A DNA stretch of 64,000 nt from Salinicola endophyticus (lineage in GTDB: Bacteria; Pseudomonadota; Gammaproteobacteria; Pseudomonadales; Halomonadaceae). Position numbers and translations under genes: made by a program. Where the stretch lies: assembly GCF_003206575.1 (NCBI RefSeq), contig NZ_PZJO01000003.1:582396-646395 (forward strand). Direction: 5' to 3'. A model generated the notes under the pieces. The model saw only the letters and a list, made by a program, of their open reading frames with translations. It was not told the origin of the DNA and did not search any database. Below are positions 53,482 through 63,929 of the stretch, in pieces; the first letter of the stretch is position 1; the number at the start of each line of letters is the position of its first letter.

Positions 53482-53919
53482 TCAGCCGCCGAGCTGCTTC
53501 TCTTTCAGCTCCGCCAGCGTCTTGCAGTCGACGCACAGGGTGGCGGTGGGGCGTGCCTCGAGGCGGCGGATGCCGATCTCGACGCCACACGCTTCACAGA
53601 AGCCGTAATCGTCTTCGTCGATCTTGTCGATCGTTTCGTTGATCTTCTTGAGCAGTTTGCGCTCGCGGTCACGCGTTCTCAGCTCGAGGCTGAAGCCCTC
53701 TTCCTGCGTCGCCCGGTCAGCGGGATCGGCGAAGTTGTTCGCCTCTTCCTGCAGGTGGCGCACCGTGCGATCGACCTCTTCCATAAGATCCTGTTTCCAG
53801 CCCAGCAGGATCTCACGGAAGTGCGCAAGCTGCTTTTCGTTCATGTACTCTTCACCCGGTGCCGGCTGGTACGGGGTGAATGCCTTGGGCGCTTCCGTTT
53901 TCTTTTCTGCTACTGGCAT
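53482..53919 (-). CDS. dksA: RNA polymerase-binding transcription factor DksA
   Basis: 145-residue ppGpp cofactor acting in the RNA polymerase secondary channel. The coiled coil carries the DPADRATQEE tip with the paired Asp residues. The zinc finger has all four cysteines (CEAC and CVDC, 17 residues apart). The N-terminus MPVAEKKTEAPKAFTPYQPA is typical of the longer gammaproteobacterial form. It stands 273 bp from the divergent aminotransferase gene; that gap shows no element I can name. Confidence 0.96.
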   Translation of the reverse strand: MPVAEKKTEAPKAFTPYQPAPGEEYMNEKQLAHFREILLGWKQDLMEEVDRTVRHLQEEANNFADPADRATQEEGFSLELRTRDRERKLLKKINETIDKIDEDDYGFCEACGVEIGIRRLEARPTATLCVDCKTLAELKEKQLGG

Positions 53920-54192
53920 GGGGCTGCCTCGTTACACAAGTGTCGTGACGCGTGTGATTCGGCCGAGAATCGACCATGGGCAGCATCAGCCGCCGCCCGA
54001 AGCCATGCTTGTTTAGCGAAAAAGTTGCTGCATTGCAACCAAAGCCACGCTTTATTTTCGGCTGCCGCGACGCTGCGACCGGTATGTCGCCGGGCGCTGC
54101 GGTGGTCCCATCCCATGGGGCGATGTGTGGTGTCGGCCGCCGCTGTCGGCGTCCGGCCCGGCGAGGGCCCCGGCGAGAGGAGTCGATAGAAG

Positions 54193-55362
54193 ATGTCATG
54201 GAGCGATCGCCTGGCGGCGGTGGCGCCGTTTCGCGTCATGCGCCTGCTGGAAGCGGCCCAGGCCCGTGAGGCTGCCGGCCACGATGTCATTCATCTGGAG
54301 ATCGGTGAGCCCGACTTTCCCTCCCCGGCGGCGGTGGTCGCGGCGGGCCAGCAGGCGCTGGCGGCGGGGCATACCCGCTACACCCCGGCGTGCGGACTGC
54401 CGGCGCTGCGCGAGGCGATCGCCGCGCACTACCAGCGCTGCCACGGGGTGGCACTCGATCCGCGTCGGGTGATCGTCACCCCCGGCGCTTCCGGGGCGCT
54501 GCTGCTGGCGAGTCAGTTGCTGGTGCAGCGCGGTGACCGGGTACTGATGGCCGATCCCACCTATCCCTGCAATCGTCACTTCATGGCGCTGGCCGAGGCC
54601 GCGGTGGACTGTGTGCCCGTGGGGCCGGAGAGCGGCTGGCAGCTCGATGCCGCACTGCTCGCCGAGCACTGGCAGCCCAGCACGCGGCTGGCGATGCTGG
54701 CCACCCCCTCCAATCCTACCGGCCACATGCTGTCGGCGTCGCAGCTGTCGGCAGTGGCGCAGGCGGTGGCGGCCCGTGACGGGGCGCTGCTGGTCGACGA
54801 GATCTATCAGGGGCTGTGCTACGGGGTCGATCCGGTTTCCGCGGTGAGCGTGGCGCCGGAGGCGTTCGTGGTCAACAGCTTCTCCAAGTTCTTCGGTATG
54901 ACCGGCTGGCGGCTGGGCTGGCTGGTGGCCCCCGAGGCCGCGCTGGAGCCGCTGTCGCGGCTGGCCCAGAACGTCTTCCTGGCGCCGCCGACGCTCTCCC
55001 AGCACGCCGCGCTGGCGGCCTTCTCGCCGGCCTGCCTGGACCAGCTGGAAGCGCGTCGCGCCGAGCTGCAGGTGCGCCGCGATGCGCTGCTCGCGGGGCT
55101 GGCTCGGTTGGGCCTGGCGCCGGCGCAGCCGCCCCAGGGCGCGTTCTATGTGTGGCTCGACGTCTCCGCCCACACCGATGACAGCGAGGCGTTCTGCCGC
55201 GCACTGCTCGACGAGGAGAACGTGGCGATCACCCCGGGCACCGATTTTGCCGTACGCGGTGGGGCCCATCATGTGCGGATCGCCTTCACCACCGGTGTGG
55301 CGCGGCTGGAGGAGGCGGTCTCGCGTCTCGAGCGCTTTCTGACCCGCCGGGGGCGCGGATGA
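54193..55362 (+). CDS. PLP-dependent class I/II aminotransferase
   Basis: 389-residue fold-type I aminotransferase. DVIHLEIGEPDFPSPAAVV and YTPACGLPALREAIAAHYQR are near the N-terminus, PSNPTGHML is the substrate loop, DEIYQGLCYG is the PLP-ring region, and the catalytic Lys lies in NSFSKFFGMTGWRLGW. It resembles aspartate- or alanine-type aminotransferases; the amino donor cannot be fixed from sequence. It overlaps sfsA by 4 nt (ATGA), so they are co-translated. Confidence 0.88.
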   Translation: MSWSDRLAAVAPFRVMRLLEAAQAREAAGHDVIHLEIGEPDFPSPAAVVAAGQQALAAGHTRYTPACGLPALREAIAAHYQRCHGVALDPRRVIVTPGASGALLLASQLLVQRGDRVLMADPTYPCNRHFMALAEAAVDCVPVGPESGWQLDAALLAEHWQPSTRLAMLATPSNPTGHMLSASQLSAVAQAVAARDGALLVDEIYQGLCYGVDPVSAVSVAPEAFVVNSFSKFFGMTGWRLGWLVAPEAALEPLSRLAQNVFLAPPTLSQHAALAAFSPACLDQLEARRAELQVRRDALLAGLARLGLAPAQPPQGAFYVWLDVSAHTDDSEAFCRALLDEENVAITPGTDFAVRGGAHHVRIAFTTGVARLEEAVSRLERFLTRRGRG

Positions 55363-56129
55363 GCCAGCTCGAGACTCAGCCCCGGATCGAACTGGTGCCC
55401 GGCACGCTGCTGCGCCGCTACAAGCGCTTTCTGGCCGATGTGCAGCTCGATGACGGCCGCGAGGTGGTGGCGCACTGCCCCAATACCGGTTCGATGCGCG
55501 CGGTGAATGTGCCCGGCTGCCGGGTGTGGCTGTCGCCGAGTACCAATCCGGCGCGCAAGCTGGCCTGGACCTGGGAGCTGATCGAGCTGCCGGACGGCCA
55601 GGGCGGGATCGACTGGGTCTCGGTACACACCGGGCGGACCAATGCGCTGGTGGCGGCGGCACTGCGGGCCGGACGCGTGGCGCCCCTGGCCGACTTCGCG
55701 CGCTTGACGCCGGAGGTCAAGGTCGAGGGTGCGCGACTCGATTTCCGCCTCGACCTGGCCTCCGGCGACGCCTGCTACGTCGAGGTCAAGCAGGTCACAC
55801 TGAAGGAGCGTGACGGCCACGGTTACTTTCCCGATGCGGTCAGTGAGCGCGGTCGGCGCCATCTCGATGCGCTGGCCGCACTCGCCGCCGCGGGCCAGCG
55901 CAGCGTGCTGCTGTTCTGCGTGGCGCATACCGGCATCCAGGACGTGGCGCCGGCGGCGCATCTCGACCCTGCCTACGCCGCACGGCTACGCGAGGTGGCT
56001 GCGCAGGGGGTCGAGGTGCTGGCCTATGGCTGCGAGCTGCGCCAGGCCGAGGGCCGGCCGCTGGGCATGCGGCTGGCGCGCCAGTTGGCGGTGGATCTCG
56101 AGCGCCGGCTGGCGCCAGCGGCCGACTAG
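55359..56129 (+). CDS. sfsA: Sugar fermentation stimulation protein homologue SfsA
   Basis: 256-residue SfsA family protein with an OB-like N-terminus and a nuclease-like C-terminal domain. RRYKRFLADVQLDDGREVVA, CPNTGSMRAVNVPGC, YVEVKQVTLKERDGHGYFPD and RGRRHLDALAALAAAG are family hallmarks. The true function is unclear; in E. coli it is tied to maltose metabolism. It ends 4 bp inside the end of metW on the opposite strand. Confidence 0.92.
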   Translation: MSQLETQPRIELVPGTLLRRYKRFLADVQLDDGREVVAHCPNTGSMRAVNVPGCRVWLSPSTNPARKLAWTWELIELPDGQGGIDWVSVHTGRTNALVAAALRAGRVAPLADFARLTPEVKVEGARLDFRLDLASGDACYVEVKQVTLKERDGHGYFPDAVSERGRRHLDALAALAAAGQRSVLLFCVAHTGIQDVAPAAHLDPAYAARLREVAAQGVEVLAYGCELRQAEGRPLGMRLARQLAVDLERRLAPAAD

Positions 56130-56722
56130 CGGCCGCGACAGACCCGGAAGATTGCCGTTTCGCCGAACAGGTTGGGCCAGCGCCGCGAGGTCCAGTGGGG
56201 CTGGTGATCGGCGCTGCCTACCGCTTCGTCGGCGATGCGCACGCCCTTTTCACGGCACAGGTTGGCAAAGTCGCGGAAGGTCGACAGGTGGATGTTGGGG
56301 GTGTCGTACCAGGCGTGGGGCAGCGAGCGCGATACCGGCATGCGACCGCGCAGGCTCAGGTGCAGGCGGTGCTTCCAGAAGGCGAAGTTGGGAAAGGCGA
56401 TGATGCACTCCGGGGCCACCCGCAGCATCTCGACCAGCATGCTGTCCGGTCGCCGCAGGGCCTGCAGCGCCTGGGTCATCACCACCACGTCGAAGGCGTC
56501 GTCGTCGAAGTTGCCGAGGCCGTCGTCGAGATTCTGCTCGATCACGTTGACCCCGCGGCGCAGGCAGGCGGCGAGCCCCGTCGGGTCGATCTCCAGCCCG
56601 TAGCCGGTGACGCCCTTGCGCTGGCCGAGGGTGTCCAGCAGGGTGCCGTCGCCGCAGCCGAGGTCGAGAATGCGGGCGCCGGCGGGCACCCAGTCGTAGA
56701 TCAGTTCGAGATCGGCGCGCAT
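56126..56722 (-). CDS. metW: Methionine biosynthesis protein MetW
   Basis: 198-residue SAM-methyltransferase-fold protein. [20 protein letters not shown] is the family N-terminus; DLGCGDGTLLD is the SAM motif and VVMTQALQALRRPD is typical. MetW works with MetX and is needed for homoserine acylation activity in related bacteria. Its start shares one base with the metX stop. Confidence 0.93.
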   Translation of the reverse strand: MRADLELIYDWVPAGARILDLGCGDGTLLDTLGQRKGVTGYGLEIDPTGLAACLRRGVNVIEQNLDDGLGNFDDDAFDVVVMTQALQALRRPDSMLVEMLRVAPECIIAFPNFAFWKHRLHLSLRGRMPVSRSLPHAWYDTPNIHLSTFRDFANLCREKGVRIADEAVGSADHQPHWTSRRWPNLFGETAIFRVCRGR

Positions 56723-57879
56723 CAGTGGCCCTCCCCGCGAATGTCAGCATGGACCCGCTGCATGAAGCTGCCGAACACCGCTTCGTAGTGGTCGTTGGGC
56801 AGCAGGAAGGCGTCGTGCCCGTGGGGCGAATCGACGTTGACGTAGCTCACCGCCTTGCCCGCGCGCAGCAGGGCGTCGACCAGCTCGCGCGAGCGCGCCG
56901 GGGCGAAGCGCCAGTCGGTGGTGAAGCTGATCACCAGATAAGGGCAGGCGACCGGAGCCAGCGCCGCGGCGAGATCGCCGTCGTGCTGGCCGGCGGGGTC
57001 GAAGTAGTCCAGCGCCTTGGTCATCAGCAGGTAGGTGTTGGCGTCGAAGCGGGTCGAGAAGGTGTCGCCCTGGTGGCGCAGGTAGGACTCGACCTGGAAC
57101 TCGACGTCGTAGCCGAAGTTGAGCTGGTCGCTGCGCAGGTCGCGGCCGAAGCGCGAGCCCATCGAGTGCTCCGAGAGGTAGGTGATGTGGCCGATCATGC
57201 GCGCCAGCTTCAGCCCCAGCTTGGGGATCGCTTCGCGCTCGGCGTACCAGCCGTCGAAGAAGTCGGGATCGGAACGGATCGCCTGGCGGGCGACCTCGTT
57301 GAAGGCGATGTTCTGGGCCGAGAGGCGAGGCGTGGCGGCGATCACCACCGCATTGGCGACCCGCTCGGGATAGGCGATCGTCCACTGCAGCGCCTGCATG
57401 CCACCGAGACTGCCGCCGACCACTGCAGCGAAGCGGGAGATGCCGAGGTGGTCGGCCAGGCGCGCCTGGCTATGCACCCAATCGGCCACCGTGAGCACCG
57501 GGAAGGTCGGCCCCCACAGCCGGCCGGTCTGCGGATTGAGACTGCCCGGGCCGGTGCTACCGTGGCAGCCGCCCAGGTTGTTGAGCGAAACGACGAAGAA
57601 GCGCTCGGTGTCGATCACCTTGCCGGGGCCGATATAGGCGTCCCACCAGCCCGGCTTGCGCTCATCCGCGGCGTGGTAGCCGGCGGCATGGTGGTGACCG
57701 GAGAGCGCATGGCAGACGAGCACGGCGTTGCTGCGCTCGGCGTTGAGCGTGCCGTAGGTCTCGTAGACCAGCTCGAAGCGCTCCAGCGTCTTGCCGCAGG
57801 CGAGCGGCAGCGGCGTGTCGAAGGTCGCGGTCTGGGGCGTGACCAGGCCGACCGAGTCGGGCGGGAAGGAAGCGGACAT
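56722..57879 (-). CDS. metX: Homoserine O-acyltransferase MetX
   Basis: 385-residue alpha/beta hydrolase-fold enzyme acylating homoserine at the start of methionine synthesis. The nucleophile elbow [13 protein letters not shown], and the His in SPHGHDAFL, plus the intervening [10 protein letters not shown], form the active-site set. Whether it uses acetyl- or succinyl-CoA cannot be told here; gammaproteobacterial MetX partnered with MetW often uses succinyl-CoA. It follows yggT-proC-yggS in a conserved cluster. Confidence 0.94.
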   Translation of the reverse strand: MSASFPPDSVGLVTPQTATFDTPLPLACGKTLERFELVYETYGTLNAERSNAVLVCHALSGHHHAAGYHAADERKPGWWDAYIGPGKVIDTERFFVVSLNNLGGCHGSTGPGSLNPQTGRLWGPTFPVLTVADWVHSQARLADHLGISRFAAVVGGSLGGMQALQWTIAYPERVANAVVIAATPRLSAQNIAFNEVARQAIRSDPDFFDGWYAEREAIPKLGLKLARMIGHITYLSEHSMGSRFGRDLRSDQLNFGYDVEFQVESYLRHQGDTFSTRFDANTYLLMTKALDYFDPAGQHDGDLAAALAPVACPYLVISFTTDWRFAPARSRELVDALLRAGKAVSYVNVDSPHGHDAFLLPNDHYEAVFGSFMQRVHADIRGEGH

Positions 57880-57959
57880 GAAACGCGGAGGTCTCCAGAA
57901 TCAGCAGGGCAGACGACCGCCCCCGGGTACGGCGTGCGACCCGGGGGCGGTGGTGGCGT

Positions 57960-58550
57960 TCAGAATCCGACCAGGGCGCCCGGCAGGCCGGCGGCGCGGG
58001 CCAGCGCACCGACCACCAGGCTGTCGAGCAGGTTGATGGCGATGAAGACCACGATCGGCGACAGGTCGATCATGCCCAAGGGCGGGATGACACGGCGCAC
58101 CGGCGCCATGATCGGCTCGACGATCTGCATCACCAGCAGCGCGCCGGGATGGCTCGCGCGGGGCGCCACCCAGCTCAGGATGATCATGATGATCAGGGCG
58201 AAGAAGTAGATCTTCAGAATGGCATTGAGCACCCCGGCGATGGCGGCGAGCAGAATGCCCTGCAGCGGGGGCATGCCGAAGCCGGCGAACTGGAAGATGG
58301 CGATGATCACGATCGCCTTGAGCAAGAAGCCGGCGAACAGGGTGGCGATGTCGATGCGGCCGAACGGGCGCAGGATCTTCTGCAGCGGCGCCACCACCGG
58401 CTGGGTCGCCTTGACGATCCCCTGGCTCATGGGGTTGTAGTAGTCCGCCTGCGAGAACTGCAGCAAGAAGCGCAGCATGAGGACGAAGAGGTAGATGCTG
58501 ACGAGGCTGTTGACCAGCATCAGACCGGCGCTTCCAAGATGACTGCCCAT
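57960..58550 (-). CDS. yggT: YggT family membrane protein
   Basis: 196-residue protein with two YGGT repeats, each with a pair of helices. The first repeat includes LLQFSQADYYNPMSQGIVKA with KILRPFGRID; the second includes ILSWVAPRASHPGALLVMQI with RRVIPPLGMIDLSPIV. The function is not firmly known; links to osmotic tolerance or cell-division genes have been reported for relatives. It sits between metX and proC. Confidence 0.9.
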   Translation of the reverse strand: MGSHLGSAGLMLVNSLVSIYLFVLMLRFLLQFSQADYYNPMSQGIVKATQPVVAPLQKILRPFGRIDIATLFAGFLLKAIVIIAIFQFAGFGMPPLQGILLAAIAGVLNAILKIYFFALIIMIILSWVAPRASHPGALLVMQIVEPIMAPVRRVIPPLGMIDLSPIVVFIAINLLDSLVVGALARAAGLPGALVGF

Positions 58551-58578
58551 CGAATGATCTCCTAGTGATTCGGCAACT

Positions 58579-59418
58579 TCAGTTCTGGCTCAGTTCACGT
58601 GACAGCTCGCGGGCGCGCTCTGCGGCGGCCTCGGCGGCTTCGGCCACGATGCGCGCGAGCTCGGCATCCTGGAAGCTCTGGATGGCGCGCTCGGTGGTGC
58701 CGTTGGGCGAGGTGACGCGGCGGCGCAGCTCGGCCGGTTCGAACTCGCTCTCCCGCGCCATCTTGGCCGCACCGTAGACCGTCTGCAGCGCCAGCCGACG
58801 GGCGCTCTCCGGCGCCAGCCCCAGCGCGATGCCGGCGGCCTCCAGCGACTCCATGAACAGGAAACAGTAAGCCGGACCGCTGCCGGCGACGGCGGTCACG
58901 GCATCGATCTGCGCCTCCTCCTCGACCCACTCGACCAGTCCCACCGCGCCCAGCAGTTCGCTCGCCAGGCTGCGCTGTGCGGCGTCGACGCGGGCATTGG
59001 CATAGAGACCGCTGGCGCCAGCGCCGACCAGTGACGGGGTATTGGGCATGCAGCGTATCACGGGCAGCTCGCCGCCCAGCCACTGCTCCAGCGTGGCCGC
59101 TTCGAGCCCGGCGGCCACCGACATGATCAGCGGGCGGCGCGCCTGCACCGCCTCGCGCAGCGACAGACACAGCTCGCGCATCATCTGTGGCTTGACCGCG
59201 AGCACTACCACGTCGGCCTCGGCCACTGCTGCGAGGTTGTCGCGGGTGGTGTTGACGGGATACCGCGCGGCGATGGCGTCGAGTCGCTCCTGGCTGCGCG
59301 AGGTGGCAGTGATGGCGGCGGCCGGATAGCCGCTGTCGAGCATGCCGCCGAAGATGGCGCTGGCCATGTTGCCGGCACCGATGAAGGTGATACGGCTGGC
59401 CTGGGATGAGTCGGTCAT
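58579..59418 (-). CDS. proC: Pyrroline-5-carboxylate reductase ProC
   Basis: Last step of proline synthesis. 279 residues. The ATG at 59418 follows AGGA and gives MTDSSQASRITFIGAGNMAS, with the Rossmann motif FIGAGNMASAIFGGM. VLAVKPQMM, MPNTPSLVGAGASGLYAN, the catalytic AVAGSGPAYCFLFMESL and the C-terminal VTSPNGTTERAIQSF are present. The upstream 44 codons of the frame lack homology. Confidence 0.95.
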   Translation of the reverse strand: MTDSSQASRITFIGAGNMASAIFGGMLDSGYPAAAITATSRSQERLDAIAARYPVNTTRDNLAAVAEADVVVLAVKPQMMRELCLSLREAVQARRPLIMSVAAGLEAATLEQWLGGELPVIRCMPNTPSLVGAGASGLYANARVDAAQRSLASELLGAVGLVEWVEEEAQIDAVTAVAGSGPAYCFLFMESLEAAGIALGLAPESARRLALQTVYGAAKMARESEFEPAELRRRVTSPNGTTERAIQSFQDAELARIVAEAAEAAAERARELSRELSQN

Positions 59419-59455
59419 GACGAAATCCTGTATCGCAGCGAAGAAAAGTGTGGCC

Positions 59456-60172
59456 TCAAGGCCGGGCACCGACGGGCGGGCGGCTGCCGAAGATCGCGGT
59501 GCCCAGGCGTACCAGCGTGGCGCCCTCGGCCACGGCGGCCTCGAGGTCACCGCTCATGCCCATCGACAGGGTGTCCAGCGGCGCCTCGGGGAAGCGCGTG
59601 CGCAGCCCCTCGAAGGCGACACGTACGGCCCGGAAGGCCTCACGCTGGCGGGCCGGGTCGTCGCTCGGTGCCGGCAGCGCCATCAAGCCGCGCAGGCGCA
59701 GGTTGGGCAGTCCCAGCAGCGCCTCGGCCAGGGCCGGCAGCGCCTCGGCGTCGACACCGGCCTTGCTCGCCTCGCCGCTGACATTGAGCTGCAGGCAGAC
59801 ATTGAGCGGCGCGAGCGTCGGCGGACGCTGGTCCGACAGCCGGCGCGCGATCTTCTCACGCTCGACGCTGTGGACCCAGGCGAAGTGCTCGGCGACGTCA
59901 CGGGTCTTGTTCGACTGCAGGGCGCCGATGAAATGCCACTCGATGTCGTCGAGAGCGGCCAGCTGGGCCTGCTTCTCCAGCGCTTCCTGCAGATAGTTCT
60001 CGCCGAACGCGCGTTGACCGGCGTCATATGCCTGACGCAGCATGGCGGCAGGCTTGGTCTTGCTGACGGCCAGTATGCGGGCCGCCTGCGCGGGGCGTCC
60101 TGCGGCCTGCAGAGCGTTCTGCAGGCGCTGGTTGGCCGCGTGAAGGGACTGGGGCACCGACGCTTCTGGCAT
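59456..60172 (-). CDS. yggS: PLP-binding homeostasis protein YggS (PLPBP)
   Basis: 238-residue alanine-racemase-fold protein controlling PLP and amino-acid balance. The PLP lysine lies in LAVSKTKPAAML, with GENYLQEALEK, WHFIGALQSNKTRDVAEHF, LQLNVSGEASKAGV and the phosphate site LSMGMSGDLEAAVAEGATLV. Start MPEASVPQSL at 60172. It is divergent from pilT with about 40 bp between starts, a conserved arrangement in Pseudomonas. Confidence 0.94.
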   Translation of the reverse strand: MPEASVPQSLHAANQRLQNALQAAGRPAQAARILAVSKTKPAAMLRQAYDAGQRAFGENYLQEALEKQAQLAALDDIEWHFIGALQSNKTRDVAEHFAWVHSVEREKIARRLSDQRPPTLAPLNVCLQLNVSGEASKAGVDAEALPALAEALLGLPNLRLRGLMALPAPSDDPARQREAFRAVRVAFEGLRTRFPEAPLDTLSMGMSGDLEAAVAEGATLVRLGTAIFGSRPPVGARP

Positions 60173-60212
60173 ACTAGACAGCGACCTTATGCAGGGGATC
60201 GTATAAAAGCCC

Positions 60213-61253
60213 ATGGATATTACCGAACTGCTGGCGTTTTCGGCAAAGCAAGACGCCTCGGACCTGCACCTCTCGGCGGGTCTGCCGCCGATGATTCGTG
60301 TCGATGGCGACATGCGGCGTCTCAACGTGCCGGCACTCGACGACAGCCAGGTCCGGCGGCTTATCTATGATGTGATGAATGATCGCCAGCGGCGCGACTT
60401 CGAAGCCGATCTGGAAACCGATTTCTCGTTCGAGGTGAACGGGGTCGCCCGTTTCCGGGTCAATGTCTTCACCCAGGGGCGCGGTGCCGGCGCGGTGTTC
60501 CGCATCATTCCCAGCCTGGTGCGTTCCCTCGAAGAGCTCGATCTGGGCGATGTATTCCGGCGCCTGGCGATGCTCCCCCGCGGCCTGGTGCTGGTGACCG
60601 GCCCTACCGGCTCGGGCAAGAGCACCACGCTGGCAGCGATGATCGACTACATCAACAGCCACCGCCAGGAGCATATCCTCACCATCGAGGACCCGATCGA
60701 GTTCGTCCACCAGAGCAAGCGCTGTCTGATCAACCAGCGCGAGGTACATCGTGACACCAAGGGCTTCGCGCCGGCGCTGCGCTCCGCCCTGCGCGAGGAC
60801 CCGGACGTGATCCTGGTGGGGGAGCTGCGCGATCTGGAGACGGTCCGCCTGGCACTGACCGCTGCCGAGACCGGGCATCTGGTCTTCGCCACCCTGCATA
60901 CCACGTCGGCGGCCAAGACCATCGACCGTATCATCGATGTCTTCCCGGGTGACGAGAAGGGGATGGTGCGTTCGATGCTGTCGGAGTCTTTGCAGGGCGT
61001 GATTTCGCAGACGCTGCTCAAGCGCGCCGGCGAGGGCGGCGGACGTGTCGCGGCACACGAGATCCTTCTCGGCAACTCGGCGATCCGCAATCTGATCCGC
61101 GAAGGTAAGGTGGCGCAAATGTACTCGGCGATCCAGACCGGCGGCAATCTGGGCATGCAGACCCTGGATGCGGCGCTCGCCCGACTTATCGCCGATGGTG
61201 TGGTATCGCGTCAGGAGGCACAGGCCAAGTCTCGTGCGGGATTCGAGAGCTAG
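60213..61253 (+). CDS. pilT: Type IV pilus retraction ATPase PilT
   Basis: 346-residue hexameric motor of twitching motility. Starts MDITELLAFSAKQDASDLHL. Walker [12 protein letters not shown], the Asp box DPIEFVHQ, Walker B region DPDVILVGELRDLETV, the His box GHLVFATLHTTSAAKTIDRI, and the C-terminal SAIRNLIREGK retraction motif are all present. pilU follows. Confidence 0.96.
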   Translation: MDITELLAFSAKQDASDLHLSAGLPPMIRVDGDMRRLNVPALDDSQVRRLIYDVMNDRQRRDFEADLETDFSFEVNGVARFRVNVFTQGRGAGAVFRIIPSLVRSLEELDLGDVFRRLAMLPRGLVLVTGPTGSGKSTTLAAMIDYINSHRQEHILTIEDPIEFVHQSKRCLINQREVHRDTKGFAPALRSALREDPDVILVGELRDLETVRLALTAAETGHLVFATLHTTSAAKTIDRIIDVFPGDEKGMVRSMLSESLQGVISQTLLKRAGEGGGRVAAHEILLGNSAIRNLIREGKVAQMYSAIQTGGNLGMQTLDAALARLIADGVVSRQEAQAKSRAGFES

Positions 61254-61345
61254 TGCCGGAGGCCATCGACACCGCTGCCCGATGAGCGGGCCGAGCGCGA
61301 CGGGCTCCAGGTCTGTCGCAGCCGTTTTTTTGTTCAGGACTCGTC

Positions 61346-62476
61346 ATGACGCCGCATCAATGGTTTGAACAACTTCTCGATATCATGATCGCCAAGCAGG
61401 CCTCCGACCTGCTGATTTCCACCGGTGCACCGCCCTGTCTCAAGCTCGACGGCAAGCTGGTCGCGCTCGGCGATGTGCCGCTGCGCCCTGAACAGGTGCG
61501 TGAACTGGTCGCGACGACCCTGCCGCAGGGGAGCCGCGAGGCGTTCGAGCGCGAGCGCGAGGCCAACTTCGCGCTCAGCCTGAGTGGCAAGGGACGTTTC
61601 CGGGTCAGTGCCTTTTTCCAGCGCAGCCAGCAGGCGATGGTGGTCCGCCGCATCGCCTATGACATACCCGCCCTGGAGAGTCTGGGGCTGCCCGAGGTGG
61701 TCACCACGCTGCCGACGATTCGGCGCGGTCTGGTGCTGGTGGTCGGGGGAACCGGCAGCGGCAAGTCGACCACCCTGGCGTCGATGATCCAGCATCGCAA
61801 CGGCACCAGCGGCGGACACATCATCTGCATCGAAGACCCGATCGAGTACATGCATCCGCATCAGCGCGGGATCATCAATCAGCGCGAAGTGGGCATCGAT
61901 ACCGAGTCTTACGAGGTCGGGCTGAAGAATGCGCTGCGCCAGGCGCCGGACGTGATCGTGATCGGAGAGATCCGCAGCCGCGATACCATGGAGCTGGCGC
62001 TCGCCTTTGCCGAAACCGGGCATCTGTGTCTCGCCACGCTCCATGCCAACAACGCCGACCAGGCGGTGGAGCGGATTCTCAATCTGTTCCCGCCCACGCG
62101 CCACGACCAGGTATGGATGGATCTCTCTCTCAACCTGCGTGCGGTGGTGGCGCAGCAGCTGCTGCCGCGGCGGGATGGTGAGGGGCGCTGTCTGGCCACC
62201 GAAGTGATGCTGCAGTCGCCGCTGATCAGCGAGCTGATCCGGCGCGGCGATATCAGCGAACTCAAGCCGCTGATCCGGCGTTCGCGGGAGCTGGGCATGC
62301 AGACCTTCGACCAGTCACTGTATGCCCTCTATCGACAGGGGCTGATCGACGAGAGTGTCGCGCTCTCGCACGCCGACTCCGCCAACGACCTGCGCATGCT
62401 GATCAAGTATGGCGAGTCGGGCGAGGGTGGCGGCGAGACGGATGAGGGCCGCTTCACCCTGGCCGACGACGACTGA
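61346..62476 (+). CDS. pilU: Type IV pilus retraction ATPase PilU
   Basis: 376-residue PilT paralogue, an accessory retraction motor. [20 protein letters not shown], Walker [14 protein letters not shown], Asp box [25 protein letters not shown] and [20 protein letters not shown] are visible. Its C-terminal tail is acidic and Gly-rich ([14 protein letters not shown]). It lies 92 bp after pilT, the usual pilTU pair; no pilin gene is in the window. Confidence 0.95.
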   Translation: MTPHQWFEQLLDIMIAKQASDLLISTGAPPCLKLDGKLVALGDVPLRPEQVRELVATTLPQGSREAFEREREANFALSLSGKGRFRVSAFFQRSQQAMVVRRIAYDIPALESLGLPEVVTTLPTIRRGLVLVVGGTGSGKSTTLASMIQHRNGTSGGHIICIEDPIEYMHPHQRGIINQREVGIDTESYEVGLKNALRQAPDVIVIGEIRSRDTMELALAFAETGHLCLATLHANNADQAVERILNLFPPTRHDQVWMDLSLNLRAVVAQQLLPRRDGEGRCLATEVMLQSPLISELIRRGDISELKPLIRRSRELGMQTFDQSLYALYRQGLIDESVALSHADSANDLRMLIKYGESGEGGGETDEGRFTLADDD

Positions 62477-62568
62477 CGCGCCACCGGGTGCGGCTCAACG
62501 GCGCCCGGCAGTCATGCTACTATTGCCGCCTTTCAAGACCGATAGCGTTTGGAGTGGAGACGGATACG

Positions 62569-63768
62569 ATGACCGAGGTCGCCGAGGCGCTGGCACTGAT
62601 CAAGCGAGGCACGCAGGAAATCCTGGTCGAGGAGGAGCTGGTCAAGAAGCTCGAGTCGGGCCGCAAGCTGCGTATCAAGGCCGGGTTCGACCCCACGGCA
62701 CCCGACCTGCACCTGGGGCACAGCGTGCTGCTGACCAAGATGCGCCAGTTCCAGGACCTGGGCCACGAGGTGATCTTCCTCATCGGGGACTTCACCGGGC
62801 GAATCGGCGATCCCACCGGCAAGAACGTCACCCGCAAGCCGCTCACCGAAGAGGAGGTCAAGGCCAATGCCCAGACCTATCGTGAGCAGGTATTCAAGAT
62901 CCTCGATCCGGCCAAGACCGAAGTGCGCTTCAATGCCGAGTGGTTCGGTGAGATGTCGGCAGCGGACATGATCGAACTTGCCGCCCAGAGCACCGTGGCG
63001 CGCATGCTCGAGCGCGACGACTTCGAGAAGCGCTACCGCGCGGGGCAGTCGATCTCGATCCACGAGTTCCTCTACCCCCTGGTCCAGGGCTACGACTCGG
63101 TCGCCCTCGAGGCGGACGTCGAGCTCGGCGGTACCGACCAGAAGTTCAACCTGCTGATGGGGCGTGAGATCCAGAAGCACTTCGGGCGCGAGCCGCAGGT
63201 GGTCATCACCATGCCGCTGCTCGAAGGGCTGGACGGCGTCAACAAGATGTCCAAGTCGCTCAACAACTACGTCGGCGTGGACGATGCCCCCGGGGTGATG
63301 TTCAACAAGCTGGTGTCGATGCCGGACAGCCTGATGTGGCGCTACTTCGAGCTGCTGTCACTGAAGTCCAACGATGAGATCGAGGCGATTCGCCGCGACA
63401 TCGAGCAGGGCGCCAACCCGCGCGACATCAAGATGACCCTGGCGCGTGAGCTGATCGCCCGCTACCACGGCGACGAGGCGGCGGCCAACGCCCACCGCTC
63501 TGCGGGCAATCAGCTGGCGGAGGGCGAGCTGCCCGACGACCTGCCCGAGGTCGAGGTGAGCTTCGACGGGGCGGCCGAAGCCCCGATCGCCGCGGTGCTC
63601 AATCGCGCTGACCTGGCCACCAACAGTGCCCAGGCCAAGGACATGCTCAAGAACGGCCGGGTGAAGGTCGATGGCGAGGTGGTCAACCCGAGCACCATGC
63701 TGGCGACCGGCAAGTGCTACGTCATTCAGGCCGGCAAGAAGCGCTACGCCCGCGTCACCCTCGGCTGA
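62569..63768 (+). CDS. tyrS: Tyrosyl-tRNA synthetase
   Basis: 399-residue class I synthetase. It has [19 protein letters not shown] (HIGH motif), [35 protein letters not shown], the KMSKS loop in [13 protein letters not shown], and a C-terminal S4 domain ([20 protein letters not shown]). It belongs to the longer proteobacterial form with an ATTN-region TyrZ-like character. The ATG at 62569 follows GGAGTGGAGACGG. In P. aeruginosa a tyrosyl-tRNA synthetase gene likewise precedes an rRNA operon. Confidence 0.95.
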   Translation: MTEVAEALALIKRGTQEILVEEELVKKLESGRKLRIKAGFDPTAPDLHLGHSVLLTKMRQFQDLGHEVIFLIGDFTGRIGDPTGKNVTRKPLTEEEVKANAQTYREQVFKILDPAKTEVRFNAEWFGEMSAADMIELAAQSTVARMLERDDFEKRYRAGQSISIHEFLYPLVQGYDSVALEADVELGGTDQKFNLLMGREIQKHFGREPQVVITMPLLEGLDGVNKMSKSLNNYVGVDDAPGVMFNKLVSMPDSLMWRYFELLSLKSNDEIEAIRRDIEQGANPRDIKMTLARELIARYHGDEAAANAHRSAGNQLAEGELPDDLPEVEVSFDGAAEAPIAAVLNRADLATNSAQAKDMLKNGRVKVDGEVVNPSTMLATGKCYVIQAGKKRYARVTLG

Positions 63769-63787
63769 TCGCGCCGTCGTTTCCCGG

Positions 63788-63814
63788 TAACGCCCGCCCT
63801 GTGCGGGCGTTACG
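63788..63814 (+). terminator. Hairpin after tyrS
   Basis: GTAACGCCCGC-cctgt-GCGGGCGTTAC is a perfect 11-bp stem, followed by only a weak T stretch (GCGTTTC). Confidence 0.72.
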
Positions 63815-63929
63815 CGTTTCTGGGGGCGGGGGCGGACCGCTCGGTCAACTTTTTTACCGCGAGCCCTTGCCAAGGCCGCGGGAGATCCGTAAAGTACGCA
63901 TCCGCTGACGCCGAGACAGGTTCCCGGGG